From positions 2,728,001 to 2,792,000 of the forward strand of contig NC_054085.1 in the NCBI RefSeq assembly GCF_017562075.2: DNA of 64,000 nt, in the 5' to 3' direction. Numbering within the stretch: the stretch's first letter is position 1; every line of letters starts with the position of its first letter. Positions 10,147-19,220 of the stretch are shown here, one piece after another. The position numbers were made by a program, and so were the translations under genes. This stretch comes from Anopheles merus. Lineage: Eukaryota; Arthropoda; Insecta; Diptera; Culicidae. The notes beneath the pieces were generated by a model. The model saw nothing but the letters and a program-made list of their open reading frames with translations, was not told the origin of the DNA and made no database searches.

Positions 10147-10855
10147 CACAGCCGAAACAAATGGCAAACTTGAACGTTACCGACACAAACATTGCAACGC
10201 CATCGATTAACGCAGCAACTTCATCAGCTCAAAATCATGTATTTTTATCTACGGCGCTTGTAATGGTCAGAAATTTTTTCTGGAAAATGGAAACTAGCAA
10301 GAGCTTTGCTTTATAACGGTGCTCAAGTTAATATTGCAGAGTTTCCCACGATTTATTGGTCGGTTCCCATATTTTTTGGGTTTTGGTCGTTTCTTAGAAT
10401 TTGTTGGTCCAATTGTATTGATATCCAATTGGAAAATACCAATAAATTATGGGAACGAACCAAAAATCTATGGGATACGACCAAAAAATCGTGGGAACGC
10501 ACCAAAAAATCATGGGAACTGACCAATAAACCCTGCATGTCTGAAGCTCTTTGTCGAATGTTGCAATTGACCGGTAAGGGTTGCGGGCAGGAATTGACAA
10601 GAGTAGGCAAATGTCCCGTTCTGACGGCTAAAACCGTTGAGGCAGAAATAGCGTCACGAAACTTAAGCTACAGGCGACGAACGAATTTTTCAATTCTGCC
10701 CAAGATAACAGGCTATATCTGAGCGCATTGACACTGCATTTCTAGAAACAGAATTTCAATTAGCCGATCCGTACATAGGCAATGGAAATCAAATCAATCT
10801 CTTACTCGGTTCTGAATTTTATCATGAGTTTTTACAGCCAAAACACAATGGTACA
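10147..10855 (+). pseudogene. BEL-2 protease, split by a MITE
   Basis: The protease active-site region reads ALYNGAQVNI at 10309-10335, where BEL proteases normally have a D-x-G motif; tyrosine replaces the aspartate. The frame is then interrupted by the MITE at 10335-10537 and resumes with SEALCRMLQLTGKG. Further C-terminal pieces lie to about 10850 (LLLGSEFYHEFL-like residues near 10800). Confidence 0.65.
10335..10537. mobile_element. 203-bp MITE with internal 20-bp tandem repeats
   Basis: Termini TGCAGAGTTT (10335) and AAACCCTGCA (to 10537) are inverted repeats with one mismatch in ten. Longer inverted similarity follows (TTTATTGGTCGGTTCCCA on the left, TTTATTGGTCAGTTCCCA on the other strand at right). 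The right half contains four to five tandem 20-21-bp units of the type ATGGGAACG-ACCAAAAAAT. Removing it rejoins VNI to SEALC of the BEL-2 protease. The target duplication is unclear. Confidence 0.75.
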
Positions 10856-12133
10856 GTGATGATCCGCAATCCTGTAGGAGGGTTGTCAGCATTCATTGAA
10901 TCAGTTTTTGGTTGGTTAGCGACAGGGGAAGGCCAAAGAGAAGGTCCAACCCATCACAGTGTTCCACAGTCCATCATGCATGTGGGTGTTAGTTCTTCGT
11001 TTGATGACCTGATAGCAAAATTTTGGGAATTAGAGCAAATTCCTGAAGCGATAAAATGGACACCAGAGGAACAAGAGGGTGAATCTAAATTTCAGCAACA
11101 ATATCAACGTGATCATACAGGCAGATATGTTGTGAAATTGCCATACAAATTATCTGGTCGTAGCTTGGGTGAATCCAAATCTTCTGCACTAAAACGATTT
11201 CACCATCTAGAGCGCCGTTTTGATTGAGACTCCAAGTTGAAAGAAATGTATTCGGCAGTGATTGATGAGTATATACTTCGAGGCTATCTAAAGAAAGTAT
11301 CCAACACATCCGAGGTTCGGATGGAATGTTTCCTACCTCATCACCCTGTCTTGAAAGAGTCGAGCACTTGCACAAATATTCGACCGGTTTTTGATGGATC
11401 GGCAAAGACATCAAGCGGATATTCTTTAAATGATGTTCTGTTGAAGGGACCAGTTATTCAAGAAACATTATTTAATATTTTGTTACCGCCTACAGCTAAT
11501 TGCCATGACGGCTGATATAGAAAAAAATTATTCACAAGAAATAGTCCACCCAGATGATACTCCGATGCAACGAATTTTGTGGAAGAGTTATCCCACAGAA
11601 CCGATAGAAACATTAGAACTTCAGCGAGTCACTTTCGGGCTATCACCTTCATCGTTTCTAGCCTCTCGTGTGTTGCATCAGCTTGCTCATGATGAAGGAA
11701 ACAACTTTCCAATGGCCAAGGAAGCACTCCTAAACCATTTCTATGTTGACGATTGGAGGTGCTGATACAGAAGAGGAAGCTGCCGAGATTTACACACAGC
11801 TAGTAGCATTGCTTAGCAAAGGAGGTTTTAGTATGCAGAAGTGGAGTACAAATTCAGAAAAGTTGTTGGAGAGCATCCCACCCAAAGACTGTGCTTCAAA
11901 GACCGAAGTGAATTTCATGTCTGATGATCCAGTTAAAACACTGGGTGTTGTATGGCTACCAGCATCAGCATCTGTATGTACAAGCGAATACGAATGAGTT
12001 TGTCGAGTCTCTAACGAAAAGAAAGGTATATTCGATGTTTGCCAGGTTATTTGACCTTATTGGTTTGGTGGCTCCAGTTGTTTCCTGGGCAAAGATAAAG
12101 ATGCAGAAGTTATGGCTCGCCTCTCTTAATTAG
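10856..12133 (+). pseudogene. BEL-2 reverse transcriptase
   Basis: Consecutive pieces. 10856-11227 covers the post-protease GWLATGEG and the FWELEQIPEA linker. 11237-11515 has HHPVLKESSTCTNIRPVFDGSAKTSSGYS. 11505-11765 has TADIEKNYSQ, VTFGLSPSSF and the catalytic HFYVDDW. 11743-12133 has the RT thumb and SMFARLFDLIGLVAP. Each junction is a frameshift or stop, and 11227 ends in TGA inside HHLERRFD. The RT core order matches BEL/Pao, including YVDD. Confidence 0.8.
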
Positions 12134-12204
12134 GACGATACATTACCAACAAACTAATGAATGTATGGAAATAGTTTCATTCCAATCTTCCTTTACTGTC
12201 AGAG

Positions 12205-12804
12205 TTGAAAATACCCAGATACGTTTGTTTGACAGAACCTACATCAATTCAGCTTCATTGCTTTGCCGATACTTCTGAAGCTGCATACGGTGCTGTCTTG
12301 GATCTGAGATCCAAAGATGCGAATGGACAGCGAAAGGTAGAAATTTTAGCTGCTAAATCGAGACCAGCGCCATTAAAGAGAGTAAGCTTAGCCAGACTAG
12401 AGTTGTGTGCAGCAGCGAATGCGATCAGGCTATGGCATCATGTTAGTACGGCGTTGAAATTGAATAATATTGAATCCTTTATGTGGAGCGATTCAACTGT
12501 GGTCTTACATTGGTTAAAATCTTTATCGCATACATGGAAAACTTATGTGGCGAATCGTGTATCGCTAATACATGATACAGGCAAAGGGTGTAGATGGCTG
12601 CATGTTAAACGAAAGGAAAATCCGGCAGATTTGGTTTCAAGGGGAGTTCTTCCAATGCAGTTATTGACATCCACGTTACGGTTTCATGGTTCCGCTTGGC
12701 TAAGTACATCACAAGAAGAGTGGAGAGGAAATAATTTGTTGGAGGTGCCTTCTGAGGAAGTATTGGAGCGAAAGAAGTTGCTACAGCATCCCCTGAATCT
12801 GTAA
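12205..12804 (+). pseudogene. BEL-2 RNase H
   Basis: 199-residue open piece. LHCFADTSEAAYGAVL contains the first catalytic Asp. LSRLELCAA-type residues follow (SLARLELCAAANAIRL), then MWSDSTVVLHWL with the third acid, and ENPADLVSRG near the end. These are the RNase H core motifs of BEL/Pao polyproteins. This domain degrades the RNA of the RNA-DNA hybrid in the cytoplasmic particle. It is the best preserved part of the element besides integrase. Confidence 0.85.
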
Positions 12805-14223
12805 ATTGGTTGAAGCGGTTCTTTTGCTATTGGGGAGTGTTAAAATTCACCTCTTATTATCTACGTTGGAAGACGTTTAAAAGAGAAGAGAGCCCTGAAG
12901 AAAAAAACATTTCGTTCTGCCAACGAGTTGAAGAATGCGAAAGAGATGATTGTGCGAATGTTGCAAGACGTATATTTTCCGCAGGAGGTACAAGAGTTGT
13001 CGTCTGGAAAATGCGTGTCTACAAATTCACGATTGAAATCCCTTCGACCGTATATCGATGTCAATGGTTTACTGCGCGTTGGTGGCCGTCTGAGTCAAAC
13101 GCATAGTCTAAACTGCAGTAAGCATCCTATAATTCTACCGAGCAATAATCACTTTGCAAAACTAATCGGTGAAACGTATACGTATCACAAAAGAACACTG
13201 CATGGAGGACCTCGTATTACATTGGCGGAGATGAGGAAAGAGTAGAGGGCGATCAACGGACGCCGTGTCGTAAATTCCGTTTGCAAAGGATGCGTAAAGT
13301 GCTTCAGAGCGGATCCTAAGCCAACTATTCAGCCAGCCGGACAACTTCCGTTGTCTCGTGCTACACCCTCTCGCCCATTCTCCATAATAGGTGTAGACTA
13401 TTGCGGGCCCTTTCATCTTAAACCTGTACATCGTAGAGCAGCTACACAGAAATCTTACGTAGCAGTATTTGTCTGCTTTGCGGTAAAAGCGATTCATTTG
13501 GAACTAGTTGAAGATCTAGCCACATTGGCTTTCCTAACAGCTTTTCGTCGATTCGTCTCTCGCAGAGGTCTCCCTGCAAAAGTTTATTCCGACAATGGAC
13601 TGAATTTCCTTGGCGCAAATAGTGAACATGGTGAATTGTATCGCCTGCTGAACGATTCCCGCCATATAGTACATGGAGCGTCTGCCATGAATAACATCGA
13701 GTGGCATTTCATACCTCCACGGGCACCCAATTTCGGAGGCTTGTGGGAAGCGGCGGTCAAGTCATCCAAACGTAGTCTGCGAAAAGTCTTACGCCTACAA
13801 AGTTTATCGTTTGCTGAAATGACCACCGTGTTGGTGCAGATCGAGGGACAAATGAATAGCCGCCTATTGACTCCATTATCAAAGGACCCTTTAGAGTTGG
13901 ATGTTTTAACACCGGGTCACTTCCTCATTGGGACAGCATTGTTGGACCTTCCTGACAACGATCTCTTGGATGTTCCTCGAGTCCGCAAGTACCAACTGCT
14001 ACAACAACTTGTCCAACGTCATTGGATATGGTTGAAAACAGAGTACTTGTGTGAGCTGCATAACAACGATCAAGAGGTTCCCGCCCCTCAACGCGTAGCT
14101 GTCTGCCAGATGGTTATACTGAAGGAAGACAACGTTACCCCGTGCGAGTGGCCACTACCTAGGATCGTTGAAGTCCATCCGGGGTTGGATGGAGTAGTTC
14201 GTGAGGTGACTCTTCGTACGTGA
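12805..14223 (+). pseudogene. BEL-2 integrase
   Basis: 12928-13245 carries RVGGRLSQTHSL and a histidine pair (zinc-binding N-terminus), ending in a stop. 13351-14223 is a 290-residue open frame with the catalytic core: GVDYCGPF (first Asp), VYSDNGLNFLGA (second Asp) and PNFGGLWEAAVK (Glu), followed by LTPGHFLIG, ILKEDNVTPCEWPLPRI and REVTLRT at the C-terminus. The spacing and the C-terminal block match BEL/Pao integrase. Only the core frame is intact; the full protein is not. Confidence 0.85.
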
Positions 14224-14328
14224 CAAGGATTGTTTAAAAGACCAGTTTCGCGTATATGTTTGTTGCCATTTGAAAGATAGGAGAAGTGTGAAGAAATGTA
14301 AATTTTTGGAAAATTTAGGTGGCCGTGA

Positions 14329-14545
14329 TGTTTGGCGTCATATATTTTGAATTTTGTTCACCGGGTGACAGCAAGCAACTGACAGCTGTCAACGTAGCAT
14401 GTGGATTTTGACAGCTACCGTTTCCGGCATTTCTCTCTCTGCTGGATCGTAAACGAAGTGGTTTGAAAACACAACGCAGGGAAAAAAATTTATGCGAAAT
14501 ACCATTCTAATAATAGCCTTGAAAGATTAGCCTTGAATTAAAACA
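14329..14545 (+). repeat. 3' LTR of BEL-2
   Basis: 217 bp starting TGTTTGGCG and ending AATTAAAACA, with an extra duplicated ATTAGCCTTGAA block relative to the 5' LTR. Followed by target duplicate GACAC. Confidence 0.88.
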
Positions 14546-14550
14546 GACAC

Positions 14551-14860
14551 TATATATTTGCTTACGTGAAGTGAGATTTGAGATCCTGCCATATTTCTGA
14601 TGTCGATAGACGTAGCAGTCGGTGTTTTTAACAGAGTCCTTAGATTCTTCGGCAGCTTGAAATCAGTCTCCTCTTTGAGCAAAGAGAGAAACGAATCCAC
14701 GACATAATATGAAGTGTTAGACAAAAGCGCCCTAAGCCTAAGCTTTTCCTGTAACTAGATATTCCTGATATTCACTCTTTCATCGTCACTGCAGTCACTT
14801 TATTCGTTTAGGTCGCTAAAGGGATCATCGTCATTGAAACTATCAGCCCCAATCGCCGCT
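14551..14860 (-). pseudogene. N-terminal fragment of a DNA-transposon-type ORF
   Basis: On the minus strand from about 14860 the frame reads an acidic start (SFNDDDPFSDLNE), a helical piece (LQEKLRLRALL), then VVDSFLSLLKEETD and LPKNLRTLLKTP before losing similarity near 14551. The LP-x-RTLLKTP motif precedes the SIDG-x-P segment in insect transposon-associated proteins I recall. The same protein type continues at 1-275 on the same strand, so the two are likely halves of one gene split by BEL insertions. In-frame stops upstream of 14724 make it dead. The open part is 14527-14724. Confidence 0.5.
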
Positions 14861-15030
14861 AGGTTTAGCAGTTATAATTATAGCACCGCGAGATCAGGTT
14901 TAACAGTGCGATTTGTAGCATACTAAACACCTGAATTTGGATGTTTTATTTTGCAAAAATCTACAAAATAAGAAATAGTGATCTTTTGGACGAATAACAC
15001 CGCAAAAAATATAATTTATGAATAAAAAAA
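14858..15030 (+). repeat. Dispersed repeat, copy 1
   Basis: Starts CTAGGTTTAGCAGTTATAAT and continues AT-rich for about 170 bp. The sequence at 48624-48786 is the same repeat, diverged (roughly three quarters of bases identical by eye), in the same orientation. No coding capacity. Possibly a MITE or an LTR relic. Confidence 0.65.
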
Positions 15031-15904
15031 AAGATTATTTTAAAATACCATAAGATTTTGATCAGATGATACCACTCGCAACCCTCGCAATTTTTGACGG
15101 GCAGTGAATTGCATAACAGGTAGTCAATCATAGGTCGATCATCAATAAAATTTCCATATTTTCAAATGAGACATGATGTCCTTTGAACACATATTGTTTT
15201 TCCAATCACTCCAATCAACCCCTCTACTCTATTCCCACCCAATGGGGATTACAGGTAAGGATTATACAACCGTGTCGTTTTGTCTTCTTACTAATTAACG
15301 GGGGTTCCTCTCCGGAAAGAGAAAAGCACGTCTCCCCCGCCTCTCGCTCGATGCCGTTACCTAGCTTGTTCCTTTTGTCGCCTTTTTTGAGACGCATCAT
15401 CATTGCGGATGGTACTGCGTGGCCATGTCACTGTCTGGAGGGCTTCATAGAGAGTTGTGTTCTAGCCCGTCGCTGCACTCGCCATTGATGCAGCATGCGT
15501 AAGTAACGTTTATGCTGGTCGATGGCGCCAAGGTGTGTTGATTTAGAAGGTGAATAATTAGCGCGTTTACCGGATTAAAAATTGTTATATCAAATCGCAT
15601 ACAATTTTCTACAGCCCCCTCAAGCCCTTCCCTATTTTAATACCGGAGCCTCCAGTATTGTTATGCCAAGTCGTGAAATGTCAATTTGCTCTGAAGCACT
15701 CAACCTCCTAATATCCATATACCTTGGATGGCGCTACTGCTGCGCTCGGGGATTGGCTGTGGCCACCGGCTCCCGGGAGTCTCAAATGCCGGTGATGCAT
15801 CCGGAGCTTTCACGCGCCAAGCTGCTCCACGCGTCCTCGTGTTCTATGGATGGCTTGGCTGGTTTCGGCTGCCCCTCGTTGTCGTGCTGTCCGAACACAA
15901 CACA
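15031..15904. other. No recognised gene
   Basis: Non-coding by eye. Open frames at 15183-15488 and 15582-15998 have no motif I recognise and the composition is mixed; the second overlaps a SINE copy. Nothing else supported. Confidence 0.5.
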
Positions 15905-16140
15905 ACAATATGCCCGTTCTAGGTTCAAGCCCCGTATGGTCCTAGTAGCCCAGGACTGGCTATCCCACTATCACGGTAAATCAATTAGTAACAGGTAGAG
16001 TCAACTCGCACGAATTAACAACATGCTCGTCTTCGGTTCAATTCTCGTAAGAGCCGTCTCTCGTAGCAAGCACTGACTATCCGGCTGCTGGCGTAGGCCA
16101 GTATGACCGCGCAGGGTGTGACACAAAGAAGAAGAACAAT
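15905..16140 (+). mobile_element. Compound tRNA-derived SINE copy
   Basis: Two related units with polymerase III B-box-like sequences (GGTTCAAGCCC near 15922 and GGTTCAATTCT near 16036), each followed by GGACTGGCTATCC- or CACTGACTATCC-type sequence, and an AAGAAGAAGAA end near 16130. Similar to the cleaner copies at 16303 and 62571. Confidence 0.65.
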
Positions 16141-16302
16141 AGGAGAACCACGCCCAAGAGTTGTTGAAGCAAATGGAAAAGCAATGGCTGTTGTGTCAAA
16201 TAAGATAAAGATAATGAAACTTTCAACACACTTAAAAATATTTTCCGACCTCGGTTAAATAAACTGCCGAAATCCCTCGGTTCTGATTTGTTTTACTGAT
16301 AT

Positions 16303-16519
16303 CTTCTTCTTCTTTTGGCTCAACAACCGTTGCCGGTCATGGCCTGCCTGTACCACACTACTTGTGGGTTTGGCTTTCAGTGACTTATTGATCCCCCCAT
16401 AGCAGGATAGTCAGTCCTACGTAAGGCGGCACGATCCATTTGGGGCTTGAACCCATGATGGGCATGTTGTTAAGTCGTACGAGTTGACGACTGTACTACG
16501 AGACCGGGTCTTTACCGGC
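16303..16519 (-). mobile_element. SINE with 13-bp target duplication
   Basis: Exact direct repeats GTTTTACTGATAT at 16290-16302 and 16520-16532 flank this 217-bp piece. On the minus strand it has a tRNA-like head with B box GGTTCAAGCCC, the tract GTAGGACTGACTATCC and an AGAAGAAGAAG tail. It resembles the tRNA-derived SINE200 type of Anopheles in layout; the name is from memory. The same family recurs at 62571, 34836 and as relics. Confidence 0.88.
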
Positions 16520-16699
16520 GTTTTACTGATATGGCAGTTGAAAATTTCCCATTGCCGATAATCAGTTTCATTTAAAATTGAAATATCAGTTCAATAAATA
16601 TTTTAATCGAAACTCGGCAACACAACATGCCGATTGCGTACTTTAACACTGCTGTCACTGAGGTCATCCGTCAAAATAACCGAAATTTCGGCTTTACTA

Positions 16700-17660
16700 T
16701 TTGAGATATCCGAGGCTGGGTTTTCTATCTGTCATTCATCATTTTGTTAATCTCGTGATACAGAAACCTTTCGGAGTGATTTAAAATTAATAGTGTGAAA
16801 AATAAATGAAAATATGACACCCAGCGTGAAGAAACCGAGCATCAGTAGTGTACGTTCGGGAACGGGTGGGGCTAGGAAGCTCTGTCAACGCACGTAGTCG
16901 CTTGGAGCAGTCCTTATCCAAGGATTATCGGACGCTAGTCCGTGTTACGACGAAACCGTTCGACACCCTTGGCGTTTGAGCACCCCTGAAGAGGCGAAAG
17001 TCTCACCGGGCTAACACCAAGAGAAGTGCAGCGAAACAGAGTAGAACGTTGGAAGAGAAGCGATCCAACCAGCGAGGAGTAAGGACCAGCGACAAAGCCT
17101 ACAGACAAGTGACTAACAAGTGATTCAGATTAGCAATATCATTTGAAATATAGTTTCAGAACCGTTCTTGTACGGTTAACGAGAAATCCATCCCAACAGT
17201 CCGATTGAACCAACCTTTGCCGGTCCGTTCCGACTTCCAGGTTTCATTTCCAGTCACCTTCACGAGGTAAGTATCCAAATACTCGACCACGTCTAATCAG
17301 GGTTCACTCAGGCTTGTTTCACTCTGCTCGCTTTACAGAACCGTGTCTGTACCGGTGCCCGCTCCATGCCCGGCTCATCTTCCTGTACCTCTACTACATC
17401 CAAACGCAGTACACCATCTGGTCTTGTACCGGCGCCCGTCCCTGCGGTTCCCATCCCACCATAACTCTCATAACGGTAGGGTGAATTTCTGCCGTTCAAC
17501 TACATATACGATGGTGGCATCATGCTGCAGAAGATGTACACCGGCAATCATCATGGGCTCAGGCTGCTATGGCTATGGTTATGGCTCGATAAATCAATGT
17601 GTTTGTTTATATTACCCAAACTAACTTGTTACGCAAATGAAATCACTAAAATAAAAAAAG
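16700..17660 (+). other. Possible spliced transcription unit
   Basis: A canonical short intron is suggested at 17267-17338: GAG followed by GTAAGT, then a pyrimidine-rich stretch and TTTACAG. Joining the flanks keeps an open frame of about 70 codons, from after a stop near 17184 to the TAA after VPAPVPAVPIPP near 17463, but without an ATG. An AATAAA-like site is near 17650. Upstream, from 16815, a short frame starts MTPSVKKPSISS. Could be a host transcript, or the leader of an LTR element. No protein family recognised. Confidence 0.25.
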
Positions 17661-17781
17661 ATTCTTTTAATAGTTGGCTGAAACCTCGGATTGCTCTAAC
17701 CGAAACTCTTGTTTGAACGTAAACGTCAAAACAAAATGTCATTTGCATTTTTAACCGAGATTTCGGCAACAGAAATTTAAT

Positions 17782-18150
17782 TTATTCAGGTGATGAAGCT
17801 AGTGATCTGACGGCATGAGACGCACCAGATTTCTGCACAATATCCAAAAACATTGCTTTAAACTTAGGCCACTTTGCGTCCGATCCATCGAACGTTGGTG
17901 TCGGAATGTTGAGATGGTGTGACGATGATATTACCATGGGATTCACCGGAGCAAGTTGAATGGAAATCTTTGAATATGCTTCATCCTCAGCAAAGCTAGG
18001 TTCCAGGTCAGCTGAAGCTAGGGTAATTATCTTTTCAAACAATGCATTCTGCTTGACCTTAAGGTCATTCAAATATTGCCACTTGACGTTACGGGTAGAT
18101 GCCGTGATTGGTGTGTGCTTTTGGGGGCTTCTACACGCTGCGATTTGGAT
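17782..18150 (-). pseudogene. BEL/Pao gag relic
   Basis: On the minus strand the frame ending at 17782 reads NDLKVKQNALFEKIITLASADLE, then HHLNIPTPTFDG and WPKFKAMFLDIV, the same capsid block seen in BEL-1 gag (HHLNIPMPNFDG and WPTFMFLDIM). Only about 95 residues remain before similarity stops. No LTR is linked to it. It is closer to BEL-1 than to BEL-2. Confidence 0.72.
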
Positions 18151-18490
18151 CGAGTTGTCGGCACGATGACTTATTGATGCTCTTACTACTCATGTCGTGA
18201 CGAAATGATAAGCCGATGTTCAATACACCTCAACTTTGACCATTGCTATTACAGCCAAGCTACACGTACCGGACGACATTGGACGATGCCATAAAAATTG
18301 ATAAACCTAGCACCGCACACAAGCGAATCACGTCGGGCAGGACCACGTCGGAAGCCCGCTGTCATCCGATGTTATTGTGTTGACGTTTGTTTATTTTTTT
18401 TGTTGATAGTCGTTTCATTTTCTTGATCAAACTTATCTCTCAAGTGAATTAGGCAAATTGTGTATTAACCAAACTACAGATTCTCTTAAA

Positions 18491-18824
18491 ATGGATTCGA
18501 AGCCGAAAAGATTGTCTACAACCGCTAAGGGAAGTAAGATTTTGATTTCCTTTTGTTCAACGATGTATTTCTATGACTTTAATGCTATTCAAATGCAACA
18601 AATTCATAGAATCGGTGTTTACATTGCAACACTCAGCTAGCAGAGTGACTCGCATGCTATAAAAGTAGCTATTTTAACGCTTTGTGTTACATTATTTCAG
18701 CATTTGTTTACGATGGAGGATACTTTGCAATTTATATTCAAAATAGAAGCGTGTCCACTTTTGTGGAATAAAAGCGATCTCCAATATAAAGAGGTGACAA
18801 AGCAAGACAATGTGTGGCAGAAAG
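18491..18824 (+). pseudogene. MADF-domain host-like exon, interrupted by copia (5' part)
   Basis: The ATG at 18713 opens a frame MEDTLQFIFKIEACPLLW then NKSDLQYKE and a D-N-V-W-Q-K end at the copia target. The spacing (acidic start, CPLLWNKSD, Y-K, W) matches the N-terminus of MADF domains, DNA-binding domains of the Adf-1 type. Upstream, a donor-like GTAAGA at 18534 and an acceptor TTATTTCAG at 18692-18700 suggest a short intron. The possible first exon from the ATG at 18491 is out of phase with the MADF frame, so it may be untranslated. Copia inserted after the Lys codon; the rest of the domain continues at 23473. May be a host gene inactivated by the insertion, or a decayed copy. Confidence 0.5.
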
Positions 18825-19031
18825 TGTTGAGCTTCTCGGCTTGATGCGACAAGTGCCTATCAGGCAACACCGAATGATTGCCAATCGGGCCACACTTTGC
18901 ACACCACACACACGATTGAACTCTGAATAAAGATCATTCCTGCATTAAGCGTACAAGCGAACACACTTCTTTTCATTTGGTAAAACAGTCCACTCGGTAT
19001 TTCCACTTTGCGTTTCCATCACACTTCAACA
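18825..19031 (+). repeat. 5' LTR of copia element
   Basis: 207 bp; AATAAA signal near 18926; paired with 23261-23467. Confidence 0.92.
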
Positions 19032-19045
19032 GGTTATGGGCCCAG
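19032..19045 (+). promoter_or_regulatory. Copia-type primer-binding site
   Basis: GGTTATGGGCCCAG immediately follows the LTR. Drosophila copia uses this kind of site, pairing with the anticodon-stem region of initiator Met-tRNA rather than its 3' end. Confidence 0.8.
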
Positions 19046-19220
19046 CTCTGTGTGGCCAGTTGAATTGAAAAGTGCGCGACGCGGTGCGGAAAAAAAGTTT
19101 TTTTTTTCGGTGTGAAAAAAATAGGACATTTCCGGAAGGTACGCGGTGCGGTTAAGGAATCGTGTGTTTTTCGTGGTGAAAGAAAAAATCCAACCGAAAA
19201 AGGTTTTTGCACAGGCAAAA

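Larger units (their letters stand above)
8428..14545 (+). mobile_element. BEL-2: near full-length BEL/Pao element, inactivated
   Basis: LTRs at 8428-8631 (204 bp) and 14329-14545 (217 bp) are followed or preceded by the 5-bp target duplication GACAC (8423-8427 and 14546-14550). The left LTR begins TATTTGGCG where the right begins TGTTTGGCG, so its terminal TG has mutated. The right LTR has an extra 12-13 bp duplication near its end (ATTAGCCTTGAA repeated). The primer site TGGTGCCGTGACCAGGA starts at 8632. All BEL domains are present but broken by stops and frameshifts, and a 200-bp MITE interrupts the protease at 10335-10537. It inserted into BEL-1. Confidence 0.88.

Noticed and set aside
15905..16140. 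True tRNA gene, because of B-box-like GGTTCAAGCCC
   Set aside because: No paired acceptor or anticodon stem; sequence matches the SINE family.
18491..18533. First coding exon of the MADF gene
   Set aside because: The donor at 18534 puts it out of phase with the MADF frame; kept only as a possible leader exon.
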